The notes: a model not told the origin generated them from the sequence alone. A stretch of DNA of 7,415 nt from Bacteroidales bacterium (GCA_023227645.1 JALNVJ010000072.1:1-7415), one strand, 5' to 3'; shown: positions 1 through 6,594, counted from the stretch's first letter. Program-made: numbers and translations.

Positions 1-40
1 TCCTTAATATAAATTCAATTAGATTAAATCTATTTTCCTA

Positions 41-105
41 CAAACCTTTCACCCCTTCGTGGTAATCATGAAAATCCTTTAATCTTGTAAATCCTGATTC
101 TGATC
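41..105. repeat. Degenerate ~9-bp periodic repeat, probable dispersed intergenic element
   Basis: On the minus strand the word GATT recurs at intervals of 9, 8 and 9 bases (its complement AATC starts at 64, 73, 81 and 90), in units such as CAGGATTTA and CAAGATTAA. The adjoining stretch down to about position 10 looks like part of the same non-coding block. From memory, sequences of this CAGGATTTA type occur as dispersed intergenic repeats in many Bacteroidota genomes, but copy number cannot be checked here. Positions 1-179 contain no convincing gene on either strand, and no good terminator for the gene that ends at 180. Confidence 0.45.
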
Positions 106-179
106 AAAAAGCTATTTAAACTTTCAAAAAGTCAGTTTTCCTTTTACATTCTCTCCTTTTATTCTTGTTTATTTCTATT

Positions 180-1187
180 TTATTCAACCAAAAGCTTCTT
201 TGTGGCTATTCCTCTTGGGGTATTGATTGTTATTATATAGGCACCTTTTTTTAGGTCACTTATATCAATATATTTTTCGTATGCATTTATTGTAATCGTC
301 TTTAGCTTTATTCCTGATATATTATATATCTCAATATCATTAACCTTAAACTGAGATATGAGCTTAATTATATCTCTTGCAGGATTTGGTAGTATATTAC
401 AAGTATTATTAATATCAATTTCATTACCCAAACTTAAAGAATCGGGCCTTGGCACTAATATGATTGGAAAGAATCCTATATGCATCTTCCTATAATAATA
501 ATATACAGTGTCTTGGTCAAACCTTGTCCATTGGGTAGCATTTCTTTTTAATAAGTAAGGGTATTCATCTTCATAGCAACCAACATCTATCTTCAAACAA
601 CTATCGTCGGTAAATGTACAAGTATGATCAAATTCATAAGTACAATCTTCATGTCCATTTCCTACATCAGCAGCAATATAAAAATCTTTAAGCATTACCT
701 GATTATTAAAATAGTATTTCCCTTGCTGAATTTGATAATAAGAATGGGGGTTAGAAACAGGAATATGAACATAAGCTATTTCTGTCTTTGATGAGTCCAT
801 TAATCTAAAATAATTATATCCGCCCATAGAAGATTTATGCCCATATACCTTTGCCGCAACACCAATTACTAAAACTGTTGAATCCAAATGATAAGGTTGA
901 GCAAAAGCTACATTTTTTACGTATATAGTGTCTGATGCACCTATAACATATGCAACAGATGGAATCAAAGGCAAATTCCCATAACAAGTTCTTCTCATTT
1001 CACTATAATACTGAAATATTTGATAATAAACTGAAGGGTCAGCAGGATTATTTAAATTAACGGAATCCATCCACATTGGACAATTCAAAACTGTAGGGGG
1101 GTAATATATTATTGTATCATATTCTTGTTGTGACCTTCCTTGCAAGCATAACAGAATAAATGCTGTTATTAAAACTATCTTTTTCAT
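180..1187 (-). CDS. Secreted protein of unknown function with T9SS type A sorting domain
   Basis: A 335-residue protein predicted to be exported and then secreted or surface-anchored by the type IX system. Residues 1-19 form a signal peptide (KK, then a hydrophobic core, likely cut after GRS before Gln20). The Cys at 14 is not in a proper lipobox. Residues 264-335 are a typical Por-secretion/T9SS type A tail: it opens with NILPNPA, continues with DIEIYNISG and DLKKGAYIITI, and ends with KKLLVE. The tail is removed on secretion in known cases. Residues 20-263 match no family I recognise; they are Tyr-rich and contain an evenly spaced cysteine set (C182, C190, C197, C204). The start Met has no Shine-Dalgarno, which is normal for this phylum. 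It lies downstream of the hydrogenase operon on the same strand, separated by a terminator and with its own candidate promoter, so a functional link is unlikely. Secretion route confident, function unknown. Confidence 0.9.
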   Translation of the reverse strand: MKKIVLITAFILLCLQGRSQQEYDTIIYYPPTVLNCPMWMDSVNLNNPADPSVYYQIFQYYSEMRRTCYGNLPLIPSVAYVIGASDTIYVKNVAFAQPYHLDSTVLVIGVAAKVYGHKSSMGGYNYFRLMDSSKTEIAYVHIPVSNPHSYYQIQQGKYYFNNQVMLKDFYIAADVGNGHEDCTYEFDHTCTFTDDSCLKIDVGCYEDEYPYLLKRNATQWTRFDQDTVYYYYRKMHIGFFPIILVPRPDSLSLGNEIDINNTCNILPNPARDIIKLISQFKVNDIEIYNISGIKLKTITINAYEKYIDISDLKKGAYIITINTPRGIATKKLLVE

Positions 1188-1225
1188 TTTATTTCTTATT
1201 TATTAGTTTATAATAATATCATCTG

Positions 1226-1233
1226 CAAATATA
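1226..1233 (-). promoter_or_regulatory. Candidate Bacteroidota -7 box for the T9SS-tailed gene
   Basis: Read on the minus strand this is TATATTTG, an exact match to the Bacteroidota -7 consensus TAnnTTTG, ending 38 bases before the start codon at 1187. A clear TTTG at -33 is lacking; only CTTTTA (1250-1255) lies near the expected place. It sits between the operon terminator and this gene, where a promoter is needed. A single 8-base degenerate match in AT-rich DNA is modest evidence. Confidence 0.45.
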
Positions 1234-1390
1234 AACAATAGTTATTATCTAAAAGTAAGTGAACAGAGAGAATATTTTTTTCCTTTATTTATAGAAACGA
1301 AGATATATAAAAATAAAACGGCGTTTCAGAAAATTAAAACAAAGAAAGAATTTGCTAAAACAGGGATTTAGAGAACTGAGATAAGGATAT

Positions 1391-1423
1391 AAAAAAAGGA
1401 CGTTGAAATTAATCAACGTCCTT
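1391..1423 (-). terminator. Rho-independent terminator of the hydrogenase operon
   Basis: GGACGTTGA (1398-1406) and TCAACGTCC (1413-1421) are perfect complements around a 6-base loop. The stem extends to 11 bp with the flanking AA/TT. On the minus strand the hairpin runs directly into a T tract (complement of seven As, 1391-1397). It begins 26 bases after the stop codon at 1450, at the end of the four-gene operon, which fixes its direction. On the plus strand the hairpin is followed only by TTCTTAATTTT, so it would work poorly that way. Confidence 0.92.
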
Positions 1424-1449
1424 CTTAATTTTATTGGATAAGGATAATA

Positions 1450-1929
1450 TTATGAACGGTATTCGTTGATAATATCTTTTACTCCATCTGGAGTTAAACG
1501 TCCATAAACTTTATCTCCAATTAATACAACTGGAGCTAGTCCACAAGCACCTACACAACGTAAGCAGTTTAATGAGAACTTGCCATCTGGAGTTGTTTCT
1601 CCAACTGCAATCTTTAGTTCTCTCTTAAATTCGTCCAACACTTTTTCTGCACCACGAACATAACATGCTGTTCCCATACATACTGATATTGGATGTTCAC
1701 CCTTTGGTGTCATTGTGAAGAAAGAGTAGAAAGTTACAATTCCGTAAAGGTGTGCAGCAGAAACATGTATTTCTTGTGCTATTACTTCTTGTACTTCTGC
1801 TGGTAAATAACCGAACTCTCCTTGTACTTTATGAAGGACATTGATTGCTTCGCTTGGTTTATTTCCAAAGCTAGCGCAAATTTCCTTTATCTTATTTATT
1901 TTGTCTTCTGATAATTTTAATTTTGCCAT
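1450..1929 (-). CDS. hydC: NuoE-like [2Fe-2S] subunit of NADH-linked [FeFe]-hydrogenase (HydC/HndA)
   Basis: A 159-residue cytoplasmic protein of the complex I 24-kDa (NuoE) family, at the family's usual length. An N-terminal helical part (about 1-75, with the family-typical GYLPAEVQEVIAQE and YGIVTFYSFF) precedes a thioredoxin-fold ferredoxin domain. The [2Fe-2S] ligands are C84-x4-C89 (CMGTAC) and C125-x3-C129 (CVGAC); C122 is an extra cysteine. In HydABC enzymes this subunit packs against the NuoF-like flavoprotein and carries a cluster near FMN. It is the last gene of the operon, 11 bases after the hydrogenase stop codon, and is followed by the terminator. In the Desulfovibrio hnd operon the equivalent gene comes first, so the order is rotated here. 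Only a weak AAGGAT lies about 14 bases before the ATG, so translation may be coupled to hydA. Confidence 0.95.
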   Translation of the reverse strand: MAKLKLSEDKINKIKEICASFGNKPSEAINVLHKVQGEFGYLPAEVQEVIAQEIHVSAAHLYGIVTFYSFFTMTPKGEHPISVCMGTACYVRGAEKVLDEFKRELKIAVGETTPDGKFSLNCLRCVGACGLAPVVLIGDKVYGRLTPDGVKDIINEYRS

Positions 1930-1940
1930 AGCTGTATATT

Positions 1941-3713
1941 TTATCCTTCAATTTCTATATGTTTTGATTTGTCGAAATAGTGGGTATGAAGCAAGTGGTG
2001 AGATAATTCTCCACAAGGTTCGCCCAACCATTCTTTGTATAATGCTTGTATGTAAGGATTTTCGTGTGATTTACGAATTGGCTTACCTGCGTCTTCACGA
2101 TAAATCGCATCATAACGTTTTCTGATTATATCAAAGTTTCCTTGATGGAATGGTTGACCTGCGCCACCAATACATCCTCCTGGACAAGCCATAACTTCAA
2201 TTGCATGGAAATTTGTTTTTCCTGCACGAACACTATCAAGAAGTTGGCGTGCATTTGCAAGTCCGTGAGCAATACCAATATTGATTGGTGTTCCATCAAA
2301 GTCAACTGTTGCAGATCTAATTCCTTCTAGCCCACGTAATTCTTTAAAGTCAACTTTTTCAAGAGTCTTTCCTGTGAATAATTCGTAAGCTGTACGAGTA
2401 GCTGCTTCAATAACCCCTCCTGTTGCTCCAAAGATAACTCCAGCTCCAGTTGATTCTCCAAGTGGTTGGTCGAAATCTTCTTCTTCAAGAGAAGCGAAGT
2501 CAATATTAAATTGTCTAACAAGCTCTGCTAATTCACGAGTTGTTAGTGCGAAGTCAACATCTGGATTACCATCTACTTTAAACTCGTCTCTTTGACACTC
2601 AAATTTCTTAGCAACGCAAGGCATAATTGAAACAACAACCATATCCTCACGACTAATTCCAAGTTTCTTAGTCCAATAGTTCTTAGCTACTGCACCAAAC
2701 ATTTGTTGAGGGCTCTTAGCTGTGGAAGGAACATCAAGCATATCTGGGTAGTTATACTCAAAGAAATTTACCCAACCTGGGCAGCATGATGTTAGGATAG
2801 GAAGCTTAACCGTTTTGTCACCCTTAGTGAATCGAGCAATACGGTCTAATAATTCTGTACCTTCTTCCATAATTGTAAGGTCAGCTGCAAAATCGGTATC
2901 GAATACATAGTCAAAACCAATAGCTCTTAGAGCTGCTGCCATCTTACCAGTTACAATTGAGCCTGGCTCCATACCAAATTCTTCACCTAATGCAACACGA
3001 ACCGCAGGAGCTGTTTGAACAACAACTGTTTTCTTTGGGTCAGAGATTGCTGTGATAACTTGACGAGTTTGGTCAACTTCACTTAATGCACCAACTGGAC
3101 ATGCTGCAATACATTGTCCGCAATATGTACATGGACTCTTAACAAGGTCTTGCTCATATGCTGTAGCAACAACTGCTTCAAATCCTCTATTAATTGCAGA
3201 AAGTGCACCAACAGTTTGCCATACATTACATACAGTTTCGCATCTACGACACATAATACATTTATCAATATCACGAATAATTGCTGGTGACATATCTTTT
3301 CTGTATGTTGATTTTGCTCCTTGGAAAGGAATATCTCTAATTCCAAGACGTTGAGCTAATGTTTGTAGTTCACATTTTCCGCTTTTTGAACATACCAAAC
3401 AATCAGCAGGGTGATCGGAAAGGATTAGTTCAACCACTGTTCTACGAGCATTAACTACTCTTAGACTATGTGTGTGAATAACCATTCCTTCCGTTACTTC
3501 TGTTGCACAAGCTGGAGCCAAATTTCTTCTGCCCTCAATCTCCACAACACAAACACGGCAACCGCCTGGACGGTTTTCAAGGTTTACCCCATCTAGTTCG
3601 TAATAACATAGAGTTGGGATATCAATGCCTATTTCACGAGCTATTTTAAGGATTGTTTGTCCTTTCTCAGCTTTTACAGGCTTATTATCTATTATAATAT
3701 TTATCATTTCCAT
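1941..3713 (-). CDS. hydA: [FeFe]-hydrogenase catalytic subunit (HydA/HndD type, group A)
   Basis: A 590-residue cytoplasmic enzyme catalysing reversible 2H+ + 2e- = H2. Domains in order: a NuoG-like [2Fe-2S] ferredoxin domain (C36, C52, C55, C69); a His-Cys [4Fe-4S] site (H101, C105, C108, C114); two [4Fe-4S] clusters (C152/C155/C158/C162 and C195/C198/C201/C205); and the H-cluster domain with all three signatures. These are L1 TSCCPGW (308-314; C310 proton-relay Cys, C311 ligand), L2 MPCVAKKFE (364-372; C366 ligand) and L3 MACPGGCIGGAGQP (C510, C514 ligands). The C-terminal 60 residues are the fused small-subunit domain (SHENPYIQALY, LLHTHY). No catalytic residue is missing and there is no Tat signal, so it is not periplasmic. 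It lacks the additional C-terminal [2Fe-2S] domain of Thermotoga HydA. Met3 is an alternative start; no Shine-Dalgarno decides. It lies 32 bases after hydB and 11 before hydC. Confidence 0.98.
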   Translation of the reverse strand: MEMINIIIDNKPVKAEKGQTILKIAREIGIDIPTLCYYELDGVNLENRPGGCRVCVVEIEGRRNLAPACATEVTEGMVIHTHSLRVVNARRTVVELILSDHPADCLVCSKSGKCELQTLAQRLGIRDIPFQGAKSTYRKDMSPAIIRDIDKCIMCRRCETVCNVWQTVGALSAINRGFEAVVATAYEQDLVKSPCTYCGQCIAACPVGALSEVDQTRQVITAISDPKKTVVVQTAPAVRVALGEEFGMEPGSIVTGKMAAALRAIGFDYVFDTDFAADLTIMEEGTELLDRIARFTKGDKTVKLPILTSCCPGWVNFFEYNYPDMLDVPSTAKSPQQMFGAVAKNYWTKKLGISREDMVVVSIMPCVAKKFECQRDEFKVDGNPDVDFALTTRELAELVRQFNIDFASLEEEDFDQPLGESTGAGVIFGATGGVIEAATRTAYELFTGKTLEKVDFKELRGLEGIRSATVDFDGTPINIGIAHGLANARQLLDSVRAGKTNFHAIEVMACPGGCIGGAGQPFHQGNFDIIRKRYDAIYREDAGKPIRKSHENPYIQALYKEWLGEPCGELSHHLLHTHYFDKSKHIEIEG

Positions 3714-3745
3714 TTCTGTTTTCTCTGTTTTTAGTCAACAAATCA

Positions 3746-5539
3746 TTATTGAATGCTAATTGCATTGAACTTACATTTCTCAATACAAGCACCACACTTG
3801 ATACAAAGTTCTTGATCAATTATATGAGGCATTTTCTTTTCCCCTTTAATTGCATTAACAGGACAATTTCTTGCACAAGCAGTACAACCTACGCATTGTA
3901 CAGGGTCAATAACATATTGCATCAATGATTTACAAACACCTGCCCTACATTTTTTATCCTTTATATGTTCAACATATTCATCATAGAAGTTTTCTATGGT
4001 TGAAAGAATAGGGTTTGGTGATGTTTGTCCTAATCCACAAAGAGCAGTATCTTTAATTACTCGTCCAAGGTTACGAAGATTATCTAAATCTTCCATAGTT
4101 CCATTACCCTTGGTTATCTTTTCTAATATTTCGTATAAACGTTTGTTACCTACACGACATGGAGTACATTTACCACATGATTCTTCAACTGTAAATTCAA
4201 GGTAGAACTTAGCAATAGCAACCATACAAGAAGTGTCATCCATAACAACCATTCCTCCTGAACCCATCATTGAGCCAACAGCAATAAGGTTATCGTAATC
4301 GATTGGAGCGTCTAAGTGTTTTTTTGTTAAACATCCACCTGAAGGACCTCCAGTTTGAACTGCCTTAAATTCTCTTCCGCCTTTTATTCCACCACCAATT
4401 TCGTAGATAATTTCTCTTAGAGTAATTCCCATAGGAACTTCAATAAGACCTACATTATTGATTTGTCCTGCAAGAGCGAAAACCTTAGTTCCCTTTGATT
4501 TTTCAGTACCAATTTTATTAAACCAATTAGCACCCTTATTGATAATAATTGGAATATTAGCGTATGTTTCAACGTTATTTACATTTGTTGGTTTATTGTT
4601 ATAACCCGATTCAGCAGGGAATGGTGGTTTGAAAGTTGGTTCTCCACGTTGTCCTTCCATTGAATGGATAAGAGCAGTTTCTTCACCGCAAACAAAAGCA
4701 CCAGCTCCGTAACGTATTTCGATATCGAAATTAAATCCTGAACCTAAGATATCTTCTCCTAATAAACCATATTCACGAGCTTGGTTAATTGCAATAACTA
4801 AACGATTGATAGCTAAAGGATATTCAGCACGAATATAAACCAATCCTTTGGTTGCACCAATAGCATAACCATTAATTATCATTGCTTCCAAAACAGTGTG
4901 AGGGTCACCTTCAAGAATTGAACGGTCCATAAAAGCGCCTGGGTCACCTTCATCAGCATTACAAACAACATACTTTTGATCTGCATGATTCTTTGAAGCT
5001 ATTTCCCATTTCAAACCTGTTGGGAAACCACCACCTCCACGTCCACGAAGACCAGAAAGTTTGATTTCATTTATAACTTGCGCAGGAGTCATTTCTCCTA
5101 AACATTTAGCCAATGCCGAATAACCATCTGCACCAATATATTCTTCGATATTTTGAGGATCAATAAAACCACAGTTACGTAATGCTATACGTAATTGTTT
5201 TTTATAAAATCCCATATGTTTTGAATCAGCAACATGTTGTTTGTTTTCAGGGTCAGTGTAAAGTAAACGAGTTACTTTTCTTCCCTTAATAACGTGTTCA
5301 GCAACAATGTCAGCTGCATCTTGAGGCTTCACCTCTGTGTAGAATGTGTTGTCGGGCATAACCTTAACAATAGGACCTTTTTCGCAAAAGCCAAAACATC
5401 CTGTAAGAATTACCTGAACTTCATTTTCTAAACCTTTGTCCTTGAGAGAGCTTTTTAAATTATCAGCAATCTCTTGGCTCTTTGATGCATGACAGCCTGT
5501 ACCTCCACAAACCAATAAATGCATTTTGAATTTAGCCAT
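3746..5539 (-). CDS. hydB: NuoF-like NADH/FMN-binding subunit of the hydrogenase (HydB/HndC)
   Basis: A 597-residue flavoprotein expected to bind NAD(H) and FMN and to pass electrons to HydA. Residues 1-85 are a thioredoxin-like [2Fe-2S] domain (C11-x4-C16, C48-x3-C52). About 115-520 is the complex I 51-kDa core, with the glycine-rich FMN/NADH loop LRGRGGGGFPTGLKW (164-178), CNADEGDPG (193-201) and GAGAFVCGEETALI (278-291). The N3-type [4Fe-4S] ligands are C455, C458, C461 (ESCGKCTPC) and C501. The C-terminus holds two [4Fe-4S] clusters (C549/C552/C555/C559 and C579/C582/C585/C589). H525, C531 and C536 form a possible extra metal site just before them. This full set is the architecture of electron-bifurcating HydB, unlike plain NuoF, which lacks both end domains. 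Some HydABC relatives do not bifurcate, so that part is inference. The start is fixed by AGGAGG 8 bases upstream. Confidence 0.97.
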   Translation of the reverse strand: MAKFKMHLLVCGGTGCHASKSQEIADNLKSSLKDKGLENEVQVILTGCFGFCEKGPIVKVMPDNTFYTEVKPQDAADIVAEHVIKGRKVTRLLYTDPENKQHVADSKHMGFYKKQLRIALRNCGFIDPQNIEEYIGADGYSALAKCLGEMTPAQVINEIKLSGLRGRGGGGFPTGLKWEIASKNHADQKYVVCNADEGDPGAFMDRSILEGDPHTVLEAMIINGYAIGATKGLVYIRAEYPLAINRLVIAINQAREYGLLGEDILGSGFNFDIEIRYGAGAFVCGEETALIHSMEGQRGEPTFKPPFPAESGYNNKPTNVNNVETYANIPIIINKGANWFNKIGTEKSKGTKVFALAGQINNVGLIEVPMGITLREIIYEIGGGIKGGREFKAVQTGGPSGGCLTKKHLDAPIDYDNLIAVGSMMGSGGMVVMDDTSCMVAIAKFYLEFTVEESCGKCTPCRVGNKRLYEILEKITKGNGTMEDLDNLRNLGRVIKDTALCGLGQTSPNPILSTIENFYDEYVEHIKDKKCRAGVCKSLMQYVIDPVQCVGCTACARNCPVNAIKGEKKMPHIIDQELCIKCGACIEKCKFNAISIQ

Positions 5540-5547
5540 ATATTTTT

Positions 5548-5553
5548 CCTCCT
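5548..5553 (-). promoter_or_regulatory. Strong Shine-Dalgarno sequence of hydB
   Basis: On the minus strand this is AGGAGG, 8 bases before the hydB ATG, inside the 37-base gap after the HndB-like gene. It is a full match to the 16S anti-Shine-Dalgarno at ideal spacing. Bacteroidota genes usually lack such sites, and the T9SS, hydA and DUF3575 genes in this window have none. Confidence 0.85.
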
Positions 5554-5576
5554 AAAGTTGAATAAATTATTCAGTA

Positions 5577-5969
5577 TTATTTATTAATTGTTTGATAGTT
5601 TACTGGTATAATACCATCAACTAACTCACCATCTCTGATATACTTCTCTATGATTTCATCTGCTTTCTTAAGGTCAACATAGCCAAAAACAATAGGTTCT
5701 TTACCTGGAAGTGTCACTTCAATTGTTGGTTCAGCATGGCAATATCCCATACAACCAGTTTGAGTAAACACAACGTTCATACCTCTTTTTTCAGTTTCAG
5801 CCATCATGTAATCCATAACTTGCTTTGCACCTGCAGCAATACCACAAGTAGCCATAGCAACTTTTACTTGAGTTAAACCTTCAGCATTTCCTTTTTGTCG
5901 AGTGTCAATTTTATCTTGAACACTTTGTTTCATAGCCTTAAGATCGGCTAACGATTTGATTTTTGTCAT
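5577..5969 (-). CDS. hndB: HndB-like small (2Fe-2S) ferredoxin-fold subunit of the hydrogenase
   Basis: A 130-residue cytoplasmic protein, first gene of the operon. After an amphipathic helical N-terminus (about 5-25) comes a thioredoxin-like ferredoxin domain with TCGIAAGA (41-48) and TGCMGYCHAEP (71-81). It resembles HndB of the Desulfovibrio NADP-reducing/bifurcating HndABCD hydrogenase and the N-terminal domain of HydB. Only three cysteines exist in the whole protein (C42, C73, C77). The position where a fourth ligand normally lies (C-x4-C) is Gly47, so either another residue such as H78 completes a cluster, or the role is structural. It precedes hydB by 37 bases under one promoter, supporting a four-subunit complex or an accessory electron carrier. 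The start is set by AAGGAGG 9 bases upstream. The family assignment is good; cluster content and role are uncertain. Confidence 0.88.
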   Translation of the reverse strand: MTKIKSLADLKAMKQSVQDKIDTRQKGNAEGLTQVKVAMATCGIAAGAKQVMDYMMAETEKRGMNVVFTQTGCMGYCHAEPTIEVTLPGKEPIVFGYVDLKKADEIIEKYIRDGELVDGIIPVNYQTINK

Positions 5970-5978
5970 CTTTTGAAA

Positions 5979-5985
5979 CCTCCTT
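5979..5985 (-). promoter_or_regulatory. Strong Shine-Dalgarno sequence of the HndB-like gene
   Basis: On the minus strand this is AAGGAGG, 9 bases before the ATG at 5969. Together with the hydB site it gives two near-perfect Shine-Dalgarno sequences in one operon, against the phylum's usual practice. It fixes the start codon. Confidence 0.85.
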
Positions 5986-6012
5986 ATTTAGTTTAAATTA
6001 AATTTAACCTGA

Positions 6013-6039
6013 TTTTATGGGCATAACTAACCCATAAAA
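6013..6039 (-). promoter_or_regulatory. Perfect 9-bp inverted repeat at the predicted operon transcript 5' end
   Basis: TTTTATGGG (6013-6021) and CCCATAAAA (6031-6039) are exact complements separated by 9 bases. The predicted transcription start lies about 5-7 bases downstream of the -7 box, near 6041-6043, so the repeat begins within a few bases of +1. It could act as a DNA operator for a dimeric regulator that blocks initiation, or as an RNA hairpin at the mRNA 5' end that stabilises the message. No T tract follows it in the operon's direction, so it is not a terminator. Confidence 0.6.
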
Positions 6040-6047
6040 ATAATATG

Positions 6048-6079
6048 CAAAGATATATCATATTTTCTAAACTCTCAAA
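6048..6079 (-). promoter_or_regulatory. Bacteroidota-type promoter of the hydrogenase operon
   Basis: On the minus strand, TTTG (6079-6076) is followed after exactly 20 bases by TATCTTTG (6055-6048). This matches both halves of the Bacteroidota sigma-ABfr consensus (TTTG at -33, TAnnTTTG at -7) at the expected spacing. It predicts a start near 6042 and an untranslated leader of about 70 bases before the ATG at 5969. It is the best two-part match I found in the window. Confidence 0.72.
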
Positions 6080-6182
6080 GCTTTAAAGGAAAATCTTTTA
6101 TAATAGTTTCTTAGCGAAAATATTAACTCAACAATAGAACAAATTCAACTAAAATAAAGATATAGTTTAAGCTTATAAACAC

Positions 6183-6290
6183 AAGGGCTATAATAGGGCT
6201 ATATATTAATGTAATAGTAAGCTATTTTCCAAAAGCCCTTTTCGTAGTTTTTATAGCTTATTAATAGCTATTAATAAAACAATAGGCTAT
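6183..6290. repeat. Cluster of RGCTAT words with inverted and direct repeats
   Basis: RGCTAT or its complement occurs at 6186, 6197, 6220, 6253, 6264/6266 (overlapping, palindromic) and 6285. The first two lie in an 11-base direct repeat of AGGGCTATA (6184-6192 and 6195-6203). AAGGGCT (6183-6189) is also inverted as AGCCCTT (6234-6240), which could close a 44-base loop. Possible readings are a multi-site protein-binding region, a structured small RNA, or decayed repeat sequence; nothing here decides between them. Confidence 0.5.
6258..6277. repeat. 20-bp perfect palindrome
   Basis: TTATTAATAGCTATTAATAA reads identically on both strands with no spacer, centred between 6267 and 6268 on the core ATAGCTAT. 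It lies about 215 bases upstream of the predicted operon start and 350 bases upstream of the DUF3575 gene. It could be a dimeric regulator site. AT richness makes palindromes easier by chance, but ten matched pairs is long. Confidence 0.55.
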
Positions 6291-6388
6291 GACTTTATTA
6301 TTAAGATAAATAATTATTTTCAGAAAGAAAGTAGATTGCTATTTACATTATTATTATCTATAAGTACTATACTAATATACAATTTGTA

Positions 6389-6406
6389 TTAAGTTTGCCA
6401 ACTTAA
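6389..6406. repeat. Small inverted repeat overlapping a possible -7 box
   Basis: TTAAGTT and AACTTAA flank the 4-base loop TGCC. The left arm overlaps TAAGTTTG (6390-6397, plus strand), the only TAnnTTTG match I found on the plus strand between the operon promoter and the DUF3575 gene. No TTTG lies at the matching -33 distance, so the promoter reading is weak. If used, the leader would be about 220 bases. Confidence 0.3.
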
Positions 6407-6594
6407 AAACCAATTAAATACAATTTACTAGCTAAGGAAAGCCTTATCTACACTAAACTACAGCTCGCATAAAGAAATTAAAGCGAATGTTTTATCAAAC
6501 TAAAACCAAACAACTAAAACCTGAACTATTGGAATTTATGGAAAGAGAAGACTGATTAGATAATTTTTAGATATTTAGATTTAGTACCCAGACT

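Noticed and set aside
105..140. Possible terminator for the T9SS-tailed gene
   Set aside because: On the minus strand only a 5-bp ACTTT/AAAGT stem with a 3-base loop is present, with no proper T tract directly after it.
1841..2125. 94-codon open frame on the plus strand over the hydC/hydA junction
   Set aside because: It overlaps two genes with complete cofactor motifs on the other strand, has no family resemblance, and is explained as a shadow frame.
3083..3346. 87-codon minus-strand frame inside hydA
   Set aside because: It is an alternative frame of the ferredoxin domain of HydA, which is intact in its own frame; the Cys-rich look comes from the overlapping codons.
5985..6010. Rex-type (NADH-sensing) operator near the hydrogenase promoter
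   Set aside because: The AT-rich near-palindrome there is imperfect and lacks the TTGTGAA/TTCACAA-like half-sites expected for Rex.
6378..6390. ATACAA-T-TTGTAT inverted repeat as an operator
   Set aside because: Short six-base arms in AT-rich DNA, not placed against a convincing promoter; likely chance.
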